The notes below the pieces were generated by a model that worked only from the letters and a program-made list of their open reading frames with translations, was not told where the DNA came from and did no database searches. From Prorocentrum cordatum (Eukaryota > Sar > Dinophyceae > Prorocentrales > Prorocentraceae), in NCBI GenBank assembly GCA_963575745.1, contig CAUYUJ010014318.1, forward strand, positions 391,594-416,044: DNA of 24,451 nt. Reading direction: 5' to 3'. A program made the translations under genes and the position numbers. Every line of letters begins with the position of its first letter. The first letter of the stretch is position 1. Of the stretch, positions 7,289 to 16,174 are shown one piece after another.

Positions 7289-8500
7289 GGGGCACTCTTG
7301 GGGCCCCCTGGGGCTGCTCGTGGGGGCGGGCCCCTCTTGGTGCCGTCGTGGAGCCTTCTTGGGTAGTCTTGGGGACCTCTTGGGCCGTCTTGGGGCCATT
7401 TTGGGCCGTCGTGGGGCCGTCTTGGGGGCCTCTTGGGCCGTCCTGGGGCGGTCTTCGGGGGCCTCTTGGGCCGTCTTGGAGCGTCGTCGGTTAGCCCACA
7501 AGGCGAATTTGTGAAACAATATACGTTTTATGACAGACATGAGCACATGTTTGCGTCTAGGCACCCCCCGTGGGACGTATCTTGGAGGCCTCTTGGGGGC
7601 GTCTTGGGCCATCTGGAGACCATCTCGGGTGTGTTTGATCGCTCTTCGACCGTCTGGGACCATGTTGAGCTCTCTTGGAAACACTTGGAGCGCTCCTGGG
7701 GCGCTCTTGGGGCCGTCTTCGGGGCTCTCTTGGGCCGTCTTCGGCGCCTCTTGAGCCGTCTTCGGGCCTCTTGGGCTGTCTTGGGGCCCTCTTGGAGGCT
7801 TCTTGGACCGTCTTGGGGCGGACTTGGGGGCCTCTTGTGCCGTCTGGGAGCATCGGAAAGCCCAGAAGGCGAATTTGTGAAAAATGTACGTTTCACGAAG
7901 GGAACGGGTCAATTTTTGGCGTCTAGAGGCCCTCTTGGGACGCATCTTGGATGCCTCTTGGGGCCTCTTGGGGGCATCTTGGGCCGTCTGGGGGCCATCT
8001 GCGGTGTCTTTGATCGCTCTTGGACCGTGTGGGACCATATTGAGCTCTCTTGCAGGCCACTTGGAGCGCTCCTGGAACGCTCTTGGGGCCGTCTTCGGGG
8101 CCCTCTTGGGCCGTCTTGGACGCCTCTTGAGCCGTCTTGGGGCCCTCTTGGGCTATCTTGGGGCCCTCTTCCAGGCTTCTTTTGCCGTCTTGGGGCGGTA
8201 TTGGGGGCCTCTTGGGCCGTCTGGGAGCATCGGAAAGCCCAGAAGGCGAACTTGTGAAACTTGTACGTTTTACGAAGGAAATGGGCCCATTTTTGCGTCT
8301 AGGGACCCTCTTTGGGACGCATCTTGGATGCCTCTTGGGGCCTCGTGGGGACCTCTTGGGCCGTCTAGGAGGCCTCTTCGCCCGTCTTTGGGCCATCTTG
8401 GGCGTCTTGGAGCGCTCGTTTGGCGTCTCGGGGCCCTCGTGGCCGTCTTGGAGGCCTCTTGGGGCCTTCTTGGGGCCCTCCTGGGTCCGGAAAAGCCTCG
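7289..8500. repeat. ~370-bp higher-order satellite built from CTTGGGCCGT-type subrepeats
   Basis: A degenerate ~20-bp motif (CTTGGGGCCGTCTTGGGCC and variants) repeats throughout. An outer period of about 366-377 bp is set by the anchor GGCGAAYTTGTGAAA at 7502, 7868 and 8245. A second anchor, TTTGATCGCTCTTSGACCGT, recurs about 373 bp apart near 7635 and 8010. The array stays open in several frames on both strands, giving Lys/Pro/Arg/Ala-rich peptides on the minus strand. That reflects composition and period and is not gene evidence. Confidence 0.85.
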
Positions 8501-8504
8501 TGAT

Positions 8505-8780
8505 GCGCTCGCGCCGGGCCGGGGGGGGCTCGCGCCGGGCCGGGGGGGGGGTCAAATCTCCGGTTTGGGGTCCCTGGGGGGGGCTATGGGGGGGAACTAT
8601 CTCACACGCCTAGAGACCCACAAGGGGTCGGCGGATTTGGCGAAAGCACTGGGCCGATTTCGGTGGGCGGCCGGGTTCCGGGGTTCCGGTTCTGGGTTCC
8701 CGGGTTCTCGTTGCTGGTTTTGGACCGGTTTCGGTGGGCGGCGGGGTTCCGGGGTTTCTGGGTTCCTGGGTTCTTGGTCG
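8505..8780. repeat. G-rich tandem repeats (CTCGCGCCGGGCC-G8 and GGGTTCCGG types)
   Basis: GCTCGCGCCGGGCC followed by a run of G occurs twice in tandem at 8507-8550. TTCGGTGGGCGGC-GGGTTCCGGGGTT occurs twice (from about 8659 and about 8730), with further GGGTTC words between. Long G runs give potential for quadruplexes. No gene is seen. Confidence 0.7.
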
Positions 8781-9005
8781 ATATTCCTATCGTTCGGTCC
8801 CAGCATCGATCTCATTATCCACTTTTCTATTGATTTCACAATCGATCCCATTATAGATCGCACGAGCGATCTCACGATCGATCTCACTATCGATCTCACT
8901 GAATCGACTTCACGATCGGTCTCACGATCGACCTTGCTATCGTCCTTTCTATCGATCCCATTCTCGGTCTCACTATCGATCTCGCAGTCGATCTCAACAT
9001 CCATA
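8781..9005. repeat. 12-bp degenerate minisatellite, ATCGATCTCACT type
   Basis: Words of the form TATCGATCTCAC and TCACGATCGATC follow each other at about 12-bp spacing through the whole stretch. The unit is itself partly palindromic (ATCGAT, GATCGATC). It is rich in GATC sites and sharply different in composition from the G-rich DNA on its left. Confidence 0.75.
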
Positions 9006-9121
9006 TCAGAATATTTGAAACCATCCACTGATTGGGGTTTTCTCTGGTGTATTTTTTTTGCTAGGAATGGTAGCCTTGCGCAAAGCAGGCAATACATGTA
9101 TGCTGGCACCCCCGCCGTCCG

Positions 9122-9300
9122 TGTCAAAAACAATACAAAGTGCTCGCGGGTCTCACGAACATAATTCAAGAATTTGCCTCAAAGTGTAGTTTGTATTGTT
9201 TTTTGACAGGGATGGTGGGGGGGGGGCCGCATCGGGCTGGCCGCGCATGCTCCAAGCGTGGAGGCAGAGTGTGTTTTGTATTGTTTTTTGTCAGGGATGG
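9122..9300. repeat. Three copies of TTTGTATTGTTTTTTGACA, one inverted
   Basis: TGTCAAAAACAATACAAA at 9122-9139 is the reverse complement of the core at 9190-9207. A direct copy lies at 9275-9292. The two direct copies share the following sequence CAGGGATGGTGGGG. This could be the remains of a small element with terminal inverted repeats plus a duplication, but no target duplication is clear. Confidence 0.6.
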
Positions 9301-9377
9301 TGGGGGAGGTCACCCATGGTTCCTGGTTGGCTGCCTGTCGCCTGGGGGAGGGGGTGTGTAACTATTAGTAGGGAACA

Positions 9378-9638
9378 TTGATAAACCCCTCCCCGAAGGG
9401 GATGACGGGGGTTGGAAGAGAAGCCGCCCTAGACCACCCACGCCCAGACTGCTGGTGGGATTCTCGGAAGTCCGAGCGGATTTTTGAGATCTGCGCCAGA
9501 CCTCGCTGGCTGTGTCTCCGGCGCAGCCTTGGGCGCGCGTTGCGCGCCGGCGAGGGGGACCCAGCGCCGATCCAAGACGTCCGCTTGGACCCCAAAGTGT
9601 TCCCAGAAGAGTGCTCGCACTCGTGGGGTTCCTACTGA
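9378..9638 (+). CDS. Uncertain 86-codon ORF, function unknown
   Basis: This ORF lies in an otherwise non-repetitive stretch (9301-9730). Its second half (about 9520-9638) has mostly G/C third positions and a protein-like composition (GEGDPAPIQDVRL), ending at TGA just after SHSWGSY. No domain or signal peptide is recognised. The first half is less convincing. It may be a terminal exon, a decayed gene fragment or chance. The overlapping minus-strand frame is also open, which weakens the case. Confidence 0.2.
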   Translation: MINPSPKGMTGVGREAALDHPRPDCWWDSRKSERIFEICARPRWLCLRRSLGRALRAGEGDPAPIQDVRLDPKVFPEECSHSWGSY

Positions 9639-9735
9639 ACTGCGCTGCTCATACGGTCGAGCACTTGGTTGGGTGCGCCGGGCTTCTCGGCTGGTGCCCG
9701 GCTGATGTGCGCCCGTGTTCGGGTGAGCAGACCGG

Positions 9736-9869
9736 TGCACATGCACGGATCCTGGCCAGGCCCGTCCAGGGGCCCAGGATCGGTGTATATGCCTCCCTGG
9801 CCAGGCCACGAAGGCGTATGCACCGATCTGAGGCTCAGGATGGGCCTGGCCAGAGTCGGTGCATGTGCA
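9736..9869. repeat. Nested inverted repeat around CCTGGCCAGG
   Basis: The outer arms 9736-9763 and 9842-9869 are 28 nt each and pair with few mismatches. An inner pair, 9778-9793 and 9813-9828 (GATCGGTGTATATGCC against GGCGTATGCACCGATC), has two mismatches. The CTGGCCAG palindrome sits in the outer left arm and again between the inner arms, and CCTGGCCAG recurs in the right arm. A large stem-loop or cruciform is possible. Confidence 0.75.
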
Positions 9870-9879
9870 TAGTTCTTTT

Positions 9880-10230
9880 TCCTCTGCGTGTGCGCCTCGT
9901 GCTGCGCGCGCGTGCCGGCGTTTTTCGCCTGGTGCCCGCCCGTGGGTGCTCGTGGTGCGCCCAGTGACGACGGTGTCTCCCCGGTGCTCGCCCGCGGGCG
10001 CCTCGTGCGCCGGGCGGGTGTGCTGAAGTTTCGGCGGGTGCTCGCCTCGTGGGCGCCTCGTTGGCGCCGGGCGGGTGTGCCGAGTGGTCGCCCGGTGCCC
10101 GCCCGCGGTGCGCTCGTGGGCGCCTTGGGGGCCGCCGCCTCGCGCGCTGGGCGGGTGTGCCGAGTGGTCGCCTGGTGCTGGGCCGTGTGCGGCGCCTCTC
10201 GTGGGCGGCCCGTGCGCTGGGCGGCCGCAT
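9880..10230. repeat. GC-rich degenerate tandem repeat (GGGCGGGTGTGCCGAGTGGTCGCC type)
   Basis: GGGCGGGTGTGC recurs near 10013, 10068 and 10149. The last two share about 29 bp including GAGTGGTCGCCYGGTGC at about 81-bp spacing. Words such as GTGCTCGCCCGCGG and CTCGTGGGCGCC fill the rest. All frames are open through composition, and no credible protein is seen. Confidence 0.6.
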
Positions 10231-10430
10231 AGACTGCACCACGTTGCTTGCACCACATTGCTTGCACCGTACGTCTTGCACCACGAAGCCTGCACCACGT
10301 GTGCTGCACCGCGCAACTTAAGCCACATAACGCCACGCAGCCTTCACCGCACAGCCTGCACCACGCATATATTGCACCGCACAGCTCACGCCACATAGCT
10401 TGCGCCACATAGCTTGCGCGTCCACAGTGT
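10231..10430. repeat. GCACCACATAGCTT-type minisatellite, copy 1
   Basis: About twelve degenerate units of 14-16 bp, based on CTTGCACCACATAG, run through this stretch (GCACCACGTTGCTT, GCACCACATTGCTT, CGCCACATAGCTTG and so on). A diverged array of the same family lies at 13961-14135. Confidence 0.75.
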
Positions 10431-11345
10431 GATGACTTGCTGTTTGAGGGCCCCGCTTGCAAGCGTATGCTCATGCCGATGCTCCTTTCTACGATCTCAA
10501 GTGAGAATCTCAAGAGTATTGCGGGTGCCTGCCCCGAGTAGCTCACGGTGGCAGCCCTGTGCTCGCTAATTCGATGGGTACATTGCGCATGGCACGTGAT
10601 AACGCAGAGATTATGATACACTCCGCTTCGAGGCGGTGTTTTTTTTTCCGCTGAGTGGGAGTGGCAGGCCAGGCGCCTGGCGCGCATGCGTGAGCGTCAC
10701 ATTCAAGCGTTCTGCTGCTCCCTCCCCATCGGCATCATCGTCACAGTTCCACCGTGTTTCCTTAACCATGCTCTACCTGTGCTGATGCCTCTTCTATGAA
10801 CCCTCCAGTCCTTGACGAGCACCGATCTGCAGGCCTCGCGCCGAGTAGCGACGCCTGCCCCATGGCCAGCGCAGACGCGGCCTCCGTCTCGGTGGCGCCG
10901 TGCCGCGGAAGGCGCGCTGCAGCGCGATGGACGACGCGTCGAGCTTGGTTTGAGCGGGAAATTGGCATCGAGGCACTGCCAGGAAGCTTGATACACATGG
11001 CGGTGGTGTGAATCCAGCCATGTGTGTTTCCAGCTTCCTCGTGGGTAGGGCCATGCAGTGTGCATTCCGACATGACCGGTTCGATTCGATCTCGATTTCG
11101 TCCAGCTCTATCCGGCTCGATTCCGACCCTCTGACGACTTGGTGCGCCCCGATGCCTCCATGGCGCTGATGTGCATCCCGGCGCGGCCGATCCGATTCGA
11201 TCTCGTCTCCGTGCCGATGCGGCCCGATCCGCAGCGCCCTCCCCTTCGACGTTGCGATTTGTTGTGGCATCGGCCCCGAGGGGCTTGGATCCATTCCCCT
11301 GGGCCGGCTTTTCATCCTGGGTCTCTTTGGACGGTCCAGAGTTTG
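10431..11345. other. Mostly unique sequence without a recognisable gene
   Basis: No convincing coding frame was found. A small hairpin, CCGC-TTCGAG-GCGG, followed by a run of nine T lies near 10623-10647 and resembles a terminator, but no RNA gene is recognised next to it. A degenerate duplication of CGATTCGATCTCG lies at about 11091-11105 and about 11194-11210. An open frame at 10796-11011 encodes 71 codons of Ala/Arg-rich sequence with nothing recognisable. Confidence 0.4.
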
Positions 11346-11550
11346 GACGCCCGAAATGGGTACGGAAAAGATGGGTACAATGCCCAACAACAAATGTTGT
11401 CCCAAACCAACAGCGGCCGCTGTTGGGCAGGCGCCCTTCTGTCTCAAATGGAGACAGGCCGCGGCGGCGCGGACAGCGAGTCCTGTTCAAGATGAACAGG
11501 AACTGCTGTTGGGCATTGTACCCATTCCTTCCGTATCCATTTCGGGCGTC
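11346..11550. repeat. Foldback element with four internal hairpins
   Basis: The outer arms 11346-11389 and 11507-11550 are inverted and match at 41 of 44 positions, ending in GACGCCCGAAATGG. Inside lie four further dyads: 11387-11400 (ACAAC-AAAT-GTTGT), a perfect 20-bp palindrome at 11407-11426 (CCAACAGCGGCCGCTGTTGG), 11439-11457 (CTGTCTC-AAATG-GAGACAG) and 11482-11500 (CCTGTTCA-AGA-TGAACAGG). The layout is a long stem closing a multibranch loop. It could be a MITE or foldback transposon, or a structured RNA gene. No target-site duplication is clear. Confidence 0.8.
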
Positions 11551-11635
11551 GAGACAGGCCGGGAGGCCGCTCCGAGGGGCCGAGCCGAACACGTCCAACG
11601 ACTGGCCGTCGCGACGGTTTTGCTCGCTGCCCTGG

Positions 11636-11760
11636 TCCGAGGGCCCTCTCGGGGTGGGGCCTCTCGGGGACCTCGCGAGGCCTCTTGGGGGCCCTCTCGG
11701 GGCCCTCTCGGGGTTCTCTCGGGGGCTTTTCTCGGGCCGCCTTGGGGCCACCGCGGAGGC
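11636..11760. repeat. GGCCCTCTCGGGG tandem repeat
   Basis: GGCCCTCTCGGGG, GGGCCTCTCGGGG and GGGTTCTCTCGGG follow one another in a degenerate array. The motif resembles the CTTGGGGCC subrepeat of the 7289-8500 satellite and may derive from the same family. Confidence 0.65.
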
Positions 11761-12545
11761 CATCGATCAAAGAAGGGGGTGGCCCTGACAGCATCGCCCC
11801 CTCGGGAGGCCAATATTTGCCCCGGGAAATTAATGTTTTTGCCTTTCGCTGAGGCCTTCTTGGACGCTCTAACGACCGAAGACCCCATCTCCCCCTCCGG
11901 ACGCAGGGGGAAGATGTACGTATGGGGTAGGGCCTTCCCCGAAGAGAAGAAGGGAGAAGTTATAAGAGGGGTGGTGGGGTTCTTTTGCTCTAAACCACTC
12001 ACGCCTGAAAGGGGTGGTGGGATTCTCCGTGTGTAGGGTATGTGGAGAGATCGGATCCTATTGCTCCGTGTATCCAAGCGCAAGAGCGATGGTGGTGGTG
12101 GTGGTCTGATGTGGTGTGGATTTCGGCCGCAACGTTGGTGGGGGGATAGGCTCAGGGTGTGATGTATCGACCCCCGATCGCCCATTCATCGCCTAGAGGG
12201 ACCTGGTACTGGTAGCCTACCCCGCCCAGGAACGTGCGGTGTCGTTATCGGGGGCCTCAGGATAGCTGGAGATGAACAGTTTTACCAGGTAGAGCGAATG
12301 ATCAGAGGAATCGGGTCTGCGTTGTCCTAGACCTATTCTCAAACTTTACATGGGTCAAATCCAGTGCCGCCGATCTATCGGCGATGTGCCGATCCAGTCT
12401 CGGAATGTCTGCCCCCCTGAGCCAGCCACCCCGAGCGTTCCCCCCTCAGGGTTTTGATCTGCTCCTGACTGCCGCCGGGGTTCGGCGGCGCGCCCAGGGG
12501 GGGAAGACACAGGTTGGCGGGCCTTCTCGGAAGGCTCAGAAGGCC
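11761..12545. other. No gene recognised
   Basis: The open frames here do not show a coherent composition. GGGGTGGTGGGRTTCT occurs twice, near 11970 and 12011. A short GGTGGTGGTGGTGG run lies near 12091. A small dyad, GCCGAT-CTAT-CGGC, lies near 12369. Nothing else stands out. Confidence 0.4.
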
Positions 12546-12616
12546 CAGGGCTTTCTCCTGCTCCTCCTCCTCAGGCCTCCTGCTCCTCCTCCTCCTCCTT
12601 CTGCTCCTCCTCCTCC

Positions 12617-12651
<35 letters not shown>

Positions 12652-12780
12652 CTCCTGCTCCTCCTGCTCCTCCTGCTCCTCCTGCTCCTCCTCCTCCTCC
12701 TCTTCCTCCTCCTTTTCCTCCTCCTCCTGCTCCTCCTCCTCCTCCTCCTCCTTTTCCTCCTCCTCCTCCTCCTCCTTTCT
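12546..12780. repeat. CTC/CTG trinucleotide microsatellite (pyrimidine tract)
   Basis: This is nearly uninterrupted CTCCTC with scattered CTG and CTT variants. It gives poly-Leu, poly-Pro and poly-Ser frames on the plus strand and poly-Glu/Arg frames on the minus strand. The strict purine/pyrimidine strand asymmetry could form triplex DNA. The long frames that cross it are not gene evidence. Confidence 0.9.
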
Positions 12781-12945
12781 GAGAAGCTTTCTGAGCCCCT
12801 TCCGAAGCCGCAGAGGGCTCCTCGGAAGGCTGGAGGGCTTCTGAGGAGCCCCGCCGCCTTCTGTGAAGGCCTGCCCCCTCCCACTTCTCCTCTCGCAGAG
12901 TTTGGTTTTCGGGTCATAGCTGGGGTCTCGTGTGGCCGTTCTGGA

Positions 12946-13016
12946 CGATCCGGGCACCCGTGGAACGCTCTCGGCGAGGCGCAGGTGCTGGAAGGCATCC
13001 CGAGGCTGGGAAGCCT
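12946..13016 (-). repeat. Dispersed repeat, copy inverted relative to 21795-21868
   Basis: The words GGCACCC, GACGCTCTCGGCGAGGC and GGCATCCCGAGGC (or close variants) occur in the same order and spacing in the reverse complement of 21795-21868. Read in the shared orientation, both copies encode PRDAF..L.LAESVP.VP. The family may extend 20-40 bp further on each side. Confidence 0.7.
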
Positions 13017-13094
13017 CCGAGAGCAGACGAACACCTGGACGCCGAGGCTTCCTCCCTCGCCCTCGGCGCGCCGCCGGCGCTTGCCGCCAGGGTG

Positions 13095-13540
13095 CCTGCA
13101 GCTCTCGGAGGCCTACGCCTGCGTCCTGGCCTCCTACGCGGCGCTGCAGCTCACCACGGCGGCGACGTGCCGCGTGCACCGCGAGGAGCGCCGCGTGCCC
13201 GCCCGCGTGCCCGCCCGCGCCGGTGGCGCGGCCGCTGCCCGCGGCAGTCCGCCGGGCGACGGCCCAGGCCTCCAGCGCACGGCAGGGCCGCGCCGTGGCG
13301 AGCAGCGGCGAGCTCGCCGCCGGAGGAGGAGGAGGAGGACCTCTGCCTCCCCTCCTCCTCCTCTGCCTCCTCCTCCTCCTCCTCCTCCTCCTCCTCCTCC
13401 TCCTCCTCCTCCGCCTCGATGTCGGACGATCCGGGCGTCTCGGACACGGCCGATCGTTCCGGGTGGAGCGATCCCCGCGGGGCCAGGGGCCAGCGCAAGG
13501 GGTCGGCCCGGCGCGAGCCTGCCGTATCTCCGAGAGCATC
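13095..13540 (+). CDS. Possible coding region interrupted by a TCC microsatellite, function unknown
   Basis: From about 13096 one frame reads LQLSEAYACVLASYAALQL and onward for about 55 codons, with almost every third base G or C. That is strong coding-like bias. A possible acceptor, GGTGCCTGCAG, lies just before it. Further on, a different frame reads SSPPEEEEED, then a Ser tract from the TCC repeat (about 13345-13412), then MSDDPGVSDTADRSGW up to about 13500. These could be exons of one gene with an unseen splice, or a decayed gene. No domain is recognised. Confidence is low because neighbouring frames are open as well. Confidence 0.25.
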
Positions 13541-13642
13541 GAGGCGGAGGTGCTCTTCGTCTTCGTTTTGCCCGGATCGCGCTCGGTTCGGGGTGTCTAT
13601 CTTGTGGTGCAAAAGGGGCCACAGAAGATCACCACCCATCAA

Positions 13643-13781
13643 ACCACCCCAAGCCAACCCGAAGGCTCAGATTTACCCTTGATTTCTAGTGTGGGGGGGT
13701 CCGGGAACATCGAAAAAACACATATGGAGCCCATACCCCCCCCAACCCGAAATTCGGGTCTTCGGGTTGGGTTGGGGTGGT
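13643..13781. repeat. Small foldback element (ACCACCCCAA...CCCGAA arms)
   Basis: Left arm 13643-13663 and right arm 13761-13781 are inverted and match at 20 of 21 positions. The dyad CCCGAA-AT-TTCGGG lies just inside the right arm (about 13746-13758). It is 139 bp in total with a unique interior, so a MITE-like origin is likely. Confidence 0.7.
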
Positions 13782-13960
13782 CTGGTAGGTAGTCAGTAGA
13801 GCTCCACAGAGGGGACGGGGAGGGGTAGGGCAGGACATCAAATCTGGCCGCCGATTCGCCCGAGACGTCCTCACAATCTATTCACGAATCGTGCTCTCGC
13901 CTCAGTGCGGGCTACACTTCTGGTCCAGACGGCCACGGGACGATTGCAAATTCCACAGAT
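13782..13960. other. No gene recognised
   Basis: This is a short unique spacer between the foldback element and the next minisatellite. Nothing was seen in it. Confidence 0.4.
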
Positions 13961-14135
13961 GGATGACACCATACAGCTTGAACCACATAGTTTGCATCAC
14001 GGTTTGCATCACCTAACTTGAACCACCTTGCTCGCGACACGAAGATAGCACCACAATGACTACGCCATATAGCTTGCATCATTTAGATTGTATCACCGAT
14101 ATGGCGCCACTTCGCTGGCACTGATTATTTAGCAC
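13961..14135. repeat. GCACCACATAGCTT-type minisatellite, diverged copy 2
   Basis: ACCATACAGCTTGAACCACATAGTTTGCATCACGG and later units show the same ~14-16-bp theme as 10231-10430, but more AT-rich and more diverged. This places one minisatellite family at two sites 3.7 kb apart. Confidence 0.65.
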
Positions 14136-14640
14136 CACATGAGTTTCACCATGTATCATGCACAGCCAGAGCGCAACACCGCAATCGCTGGTGTCTACGT
14201 TTGCAGACTATGTTATGCGAATCGTGTTGTGTGCATGAAAGTACATGTTGACCTCGAACAGAGCTCTGCTGAGGTCGCGCGATGGCGCAAGGATAATCGC
14301 GGCTCGCGCAGCGAGGAGCGCGATAACAGGAGGTGTTTCATATTGGCCTCGCCCGTACCGGTGCACACGCGGTCGCCAAGGACGAGCGAATGTCAGAACC
14401 CGAAGTGGCACCACCTTGCCGATCACGACGGGGGCGAGGCAGACTGGGTGCCGCGATTGGGGGTGGGATTTGGGGGAAAAGCCCACGCTCGAGCGCCATC
14501 CTCGTCACCGAAGCCTTTCCCCGACCCTTAGTCTCGGCACTCCCCCCTGCCAGGGATGCCCGCGGGTGCCGCCGTCCAGGGCGTCATTCTGGGTTCTCAT
14601 TGTTTTCGTCGTCATCACCACCAGCATCATCGTCTGAGGA
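14136..14640. other. No gene recognised
   Basis: Several frames of up to 130 codons are open on both strands, but none shows a domain or clear codon bias. The stretch ends where the GAT microsatellite begins. Confidence 0.35.
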
Positions 14641-15243
14641 GAGATGATGGTTATGGTAATAATGATGGTACTGATAATGATACGAATGATGAAGATGATG
14701 ATGATGAGGGTAATGGTGTTAATGGTGATGATGCTGAGGAGGAGGACGAGGAGAGTTGATGATAATAGTTCTCATGATGACGCTGCTGATGATGATGAGT
14801 ATGCTGCTGATGATGATGGTGATGATGATTCTGATGATACGGCGGATGATGCTTATACTGATGATGCTGTTGATGATGATGCTGACAATGATGCTGATGA
14901 TGATGGTGACAATGACGATGACGACGACGCCGACGATGACAATGATGGTGCTTATGAAGATGATGATGATGATGATGATGATGACGATGTTGATGATGCT
15001 GATTATGCTGATGATGCTGGCAGTGATGATGATGACGACGATGATGATGATGATGCTGATGCTGATGCTGATGATGAGGATGCTGATGATGGTGATGATG
15101 ATGATCATGCTGATGCTGATGCTGATGCTGATGATGATGAAGATGCTGATGCTGCTGCTGATGATGATGGTGCTGATGATGATGCTGATGCTGATGCTGA
15201 TGCTGATGCTGATGCTGATGGTGATGATGATGACGATGATGAC

Positions 15244-15298
<55 letters not shown>

Positions 15299-15375
15299 GT
15301 GGTGGTGTGGTGGTGGTGGTGGTGGTGGTGGTGGTGATGATGGTGGTGGTGGTGGTGATGATGATGATGATGGGT
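14641..15375. repeat. GAT trinucleotide microsatellite with GCT and GGT variants
   Basis: About 735 bp of GAT repeats run from diverged at the left to nearly pure at 15240-15297, then switch to GGT. Because the period is three, frames read poly-Asp, poly-Met or poly-Ile. These are composition products. Confidence 0.92.
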
Positions 15376-15397
15376 GAATGAATGCAGATGAATGATC

Positions 15398-15592
15398 GCG
15401 CGGGTGTCGAAGGACAACAAACGTCTACGTGGGCACTGGCGGGGAGCCGACCACGCTGGTGTGCAGCACCAGCATGGACCTCGCAGTGCACTGCGGCGAG
15501 TGTTGCTGCACCCCGCCGCGTGCCGTAGCACCTGCGAGTGAGATAGGAATGACCTGTCCCAGGTATTATAGGTCAGAGGAACCGACGCGATG
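15398..15592 (-). pseudogene. Decayed duplicate of the 16463-16624 exon candidate
   Basis: The sequence from GTCGAAGGACAA through GGAACCGAC matches 16440-16629 along its length. On the minus strand it keeps LSHSQVLRHAAGCSNTR. A two-base difference then shifts the frame before the segment corresponding to RSMLVLHT. Substitutions are frequent at the beginning. Both copies border GAT/GGT microsatellites on a comparable side, so exon and microsatellite may have been duplicated together. Confidence 0.55.
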
Positions 15593-15739
15593 AAGGCCGG
15601 TAATAACCCATGGACGCCGTCGCTCAAAGGTGGGAGACGCTGTGAGGGAACCACCGCCTGAGAGAGCCGCCGTTCCTCCGCTTGGTCGGGCGCCTTATGG
15701 TCGTCGTACAGTCCGTGCATGGTCGTTTTGCGCTCTGCC

Positions 15740-16162
15740 ACTGTAGGATTCGCCGCGCGTGGGGGACGCTTGCGTAGGAGCCACTGTGCGATTCGTCGCG
15801 CGTGGGGGCCGCCTGCGTAAGGGGCCACTGCGCGAAAACTGCCGCGGTAGGAACCGTTCGTGGGTGCGTAGGGGCCGCCTGCGTGGGAACCGCTTCCGAG
15901 GGAACGGCCGCAGTGGGAGTCGCCTGCGCGGGGGCCGCCTTCGGAGCTGCCGCGGGTGCCGCCGCCGTGGGGGGCGGCGCCGTGGGAGGCGCCGCCGCGC
16001 GAGGTGCCGCCGCGGGAGCCGCCGCCGTGGAAGGCGCCACCGTGGTAACCGCTTCCGAGGGAGCCGCTGCCTTGGGAGCCGCCGCCGTTGGAGTCGCCGC
16101 CGTGGGAGGCGCAGCCGTGGGAGCCGCCGCCGTGGGAGCCGCTTACGTGGGAACCGCCGCCT
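15740..16162. repeat. 15-bp minisatellite, GCCGCCGTGGGAGCC type
   Basis: About 28 degenerate units of 15 bp (GCCGCCGTGGGAGCC, GCCTGCGTGGGAACC, GCTTCCGAGGGAACC) run from diverged at the left to regular at the right. The minus strand reads Gly/Ser/His-rich (GGSHG), the plus strand Ala/Val/Gly. A Gly-rich protein segment is possible but unsupported. Confidence 0.8.
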
Positions 16163-16174
16163 GAAGTGCGCCGC

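Noticed and set aside
7262-8555. Long frames on both strands over the satellite, up to 274 codons
   Set aside because: The peptides repeat with the satellite, are open in several frames at once and have no domain. They follow from composition and period.
11080-11110. GGTTCGATTCG, resembling a tRNA B box
   Set aside because: The CC ending of the B box is missing, and neither an A box nor a cloverleaf can be built around it.
12375-13689. Poly-Leu plus frame and poly-Glu/Arg minus frames
   Set aside because: They are produced by the CTC/TCC microsatellites; the only coding-like part is listed separately with low confidence.
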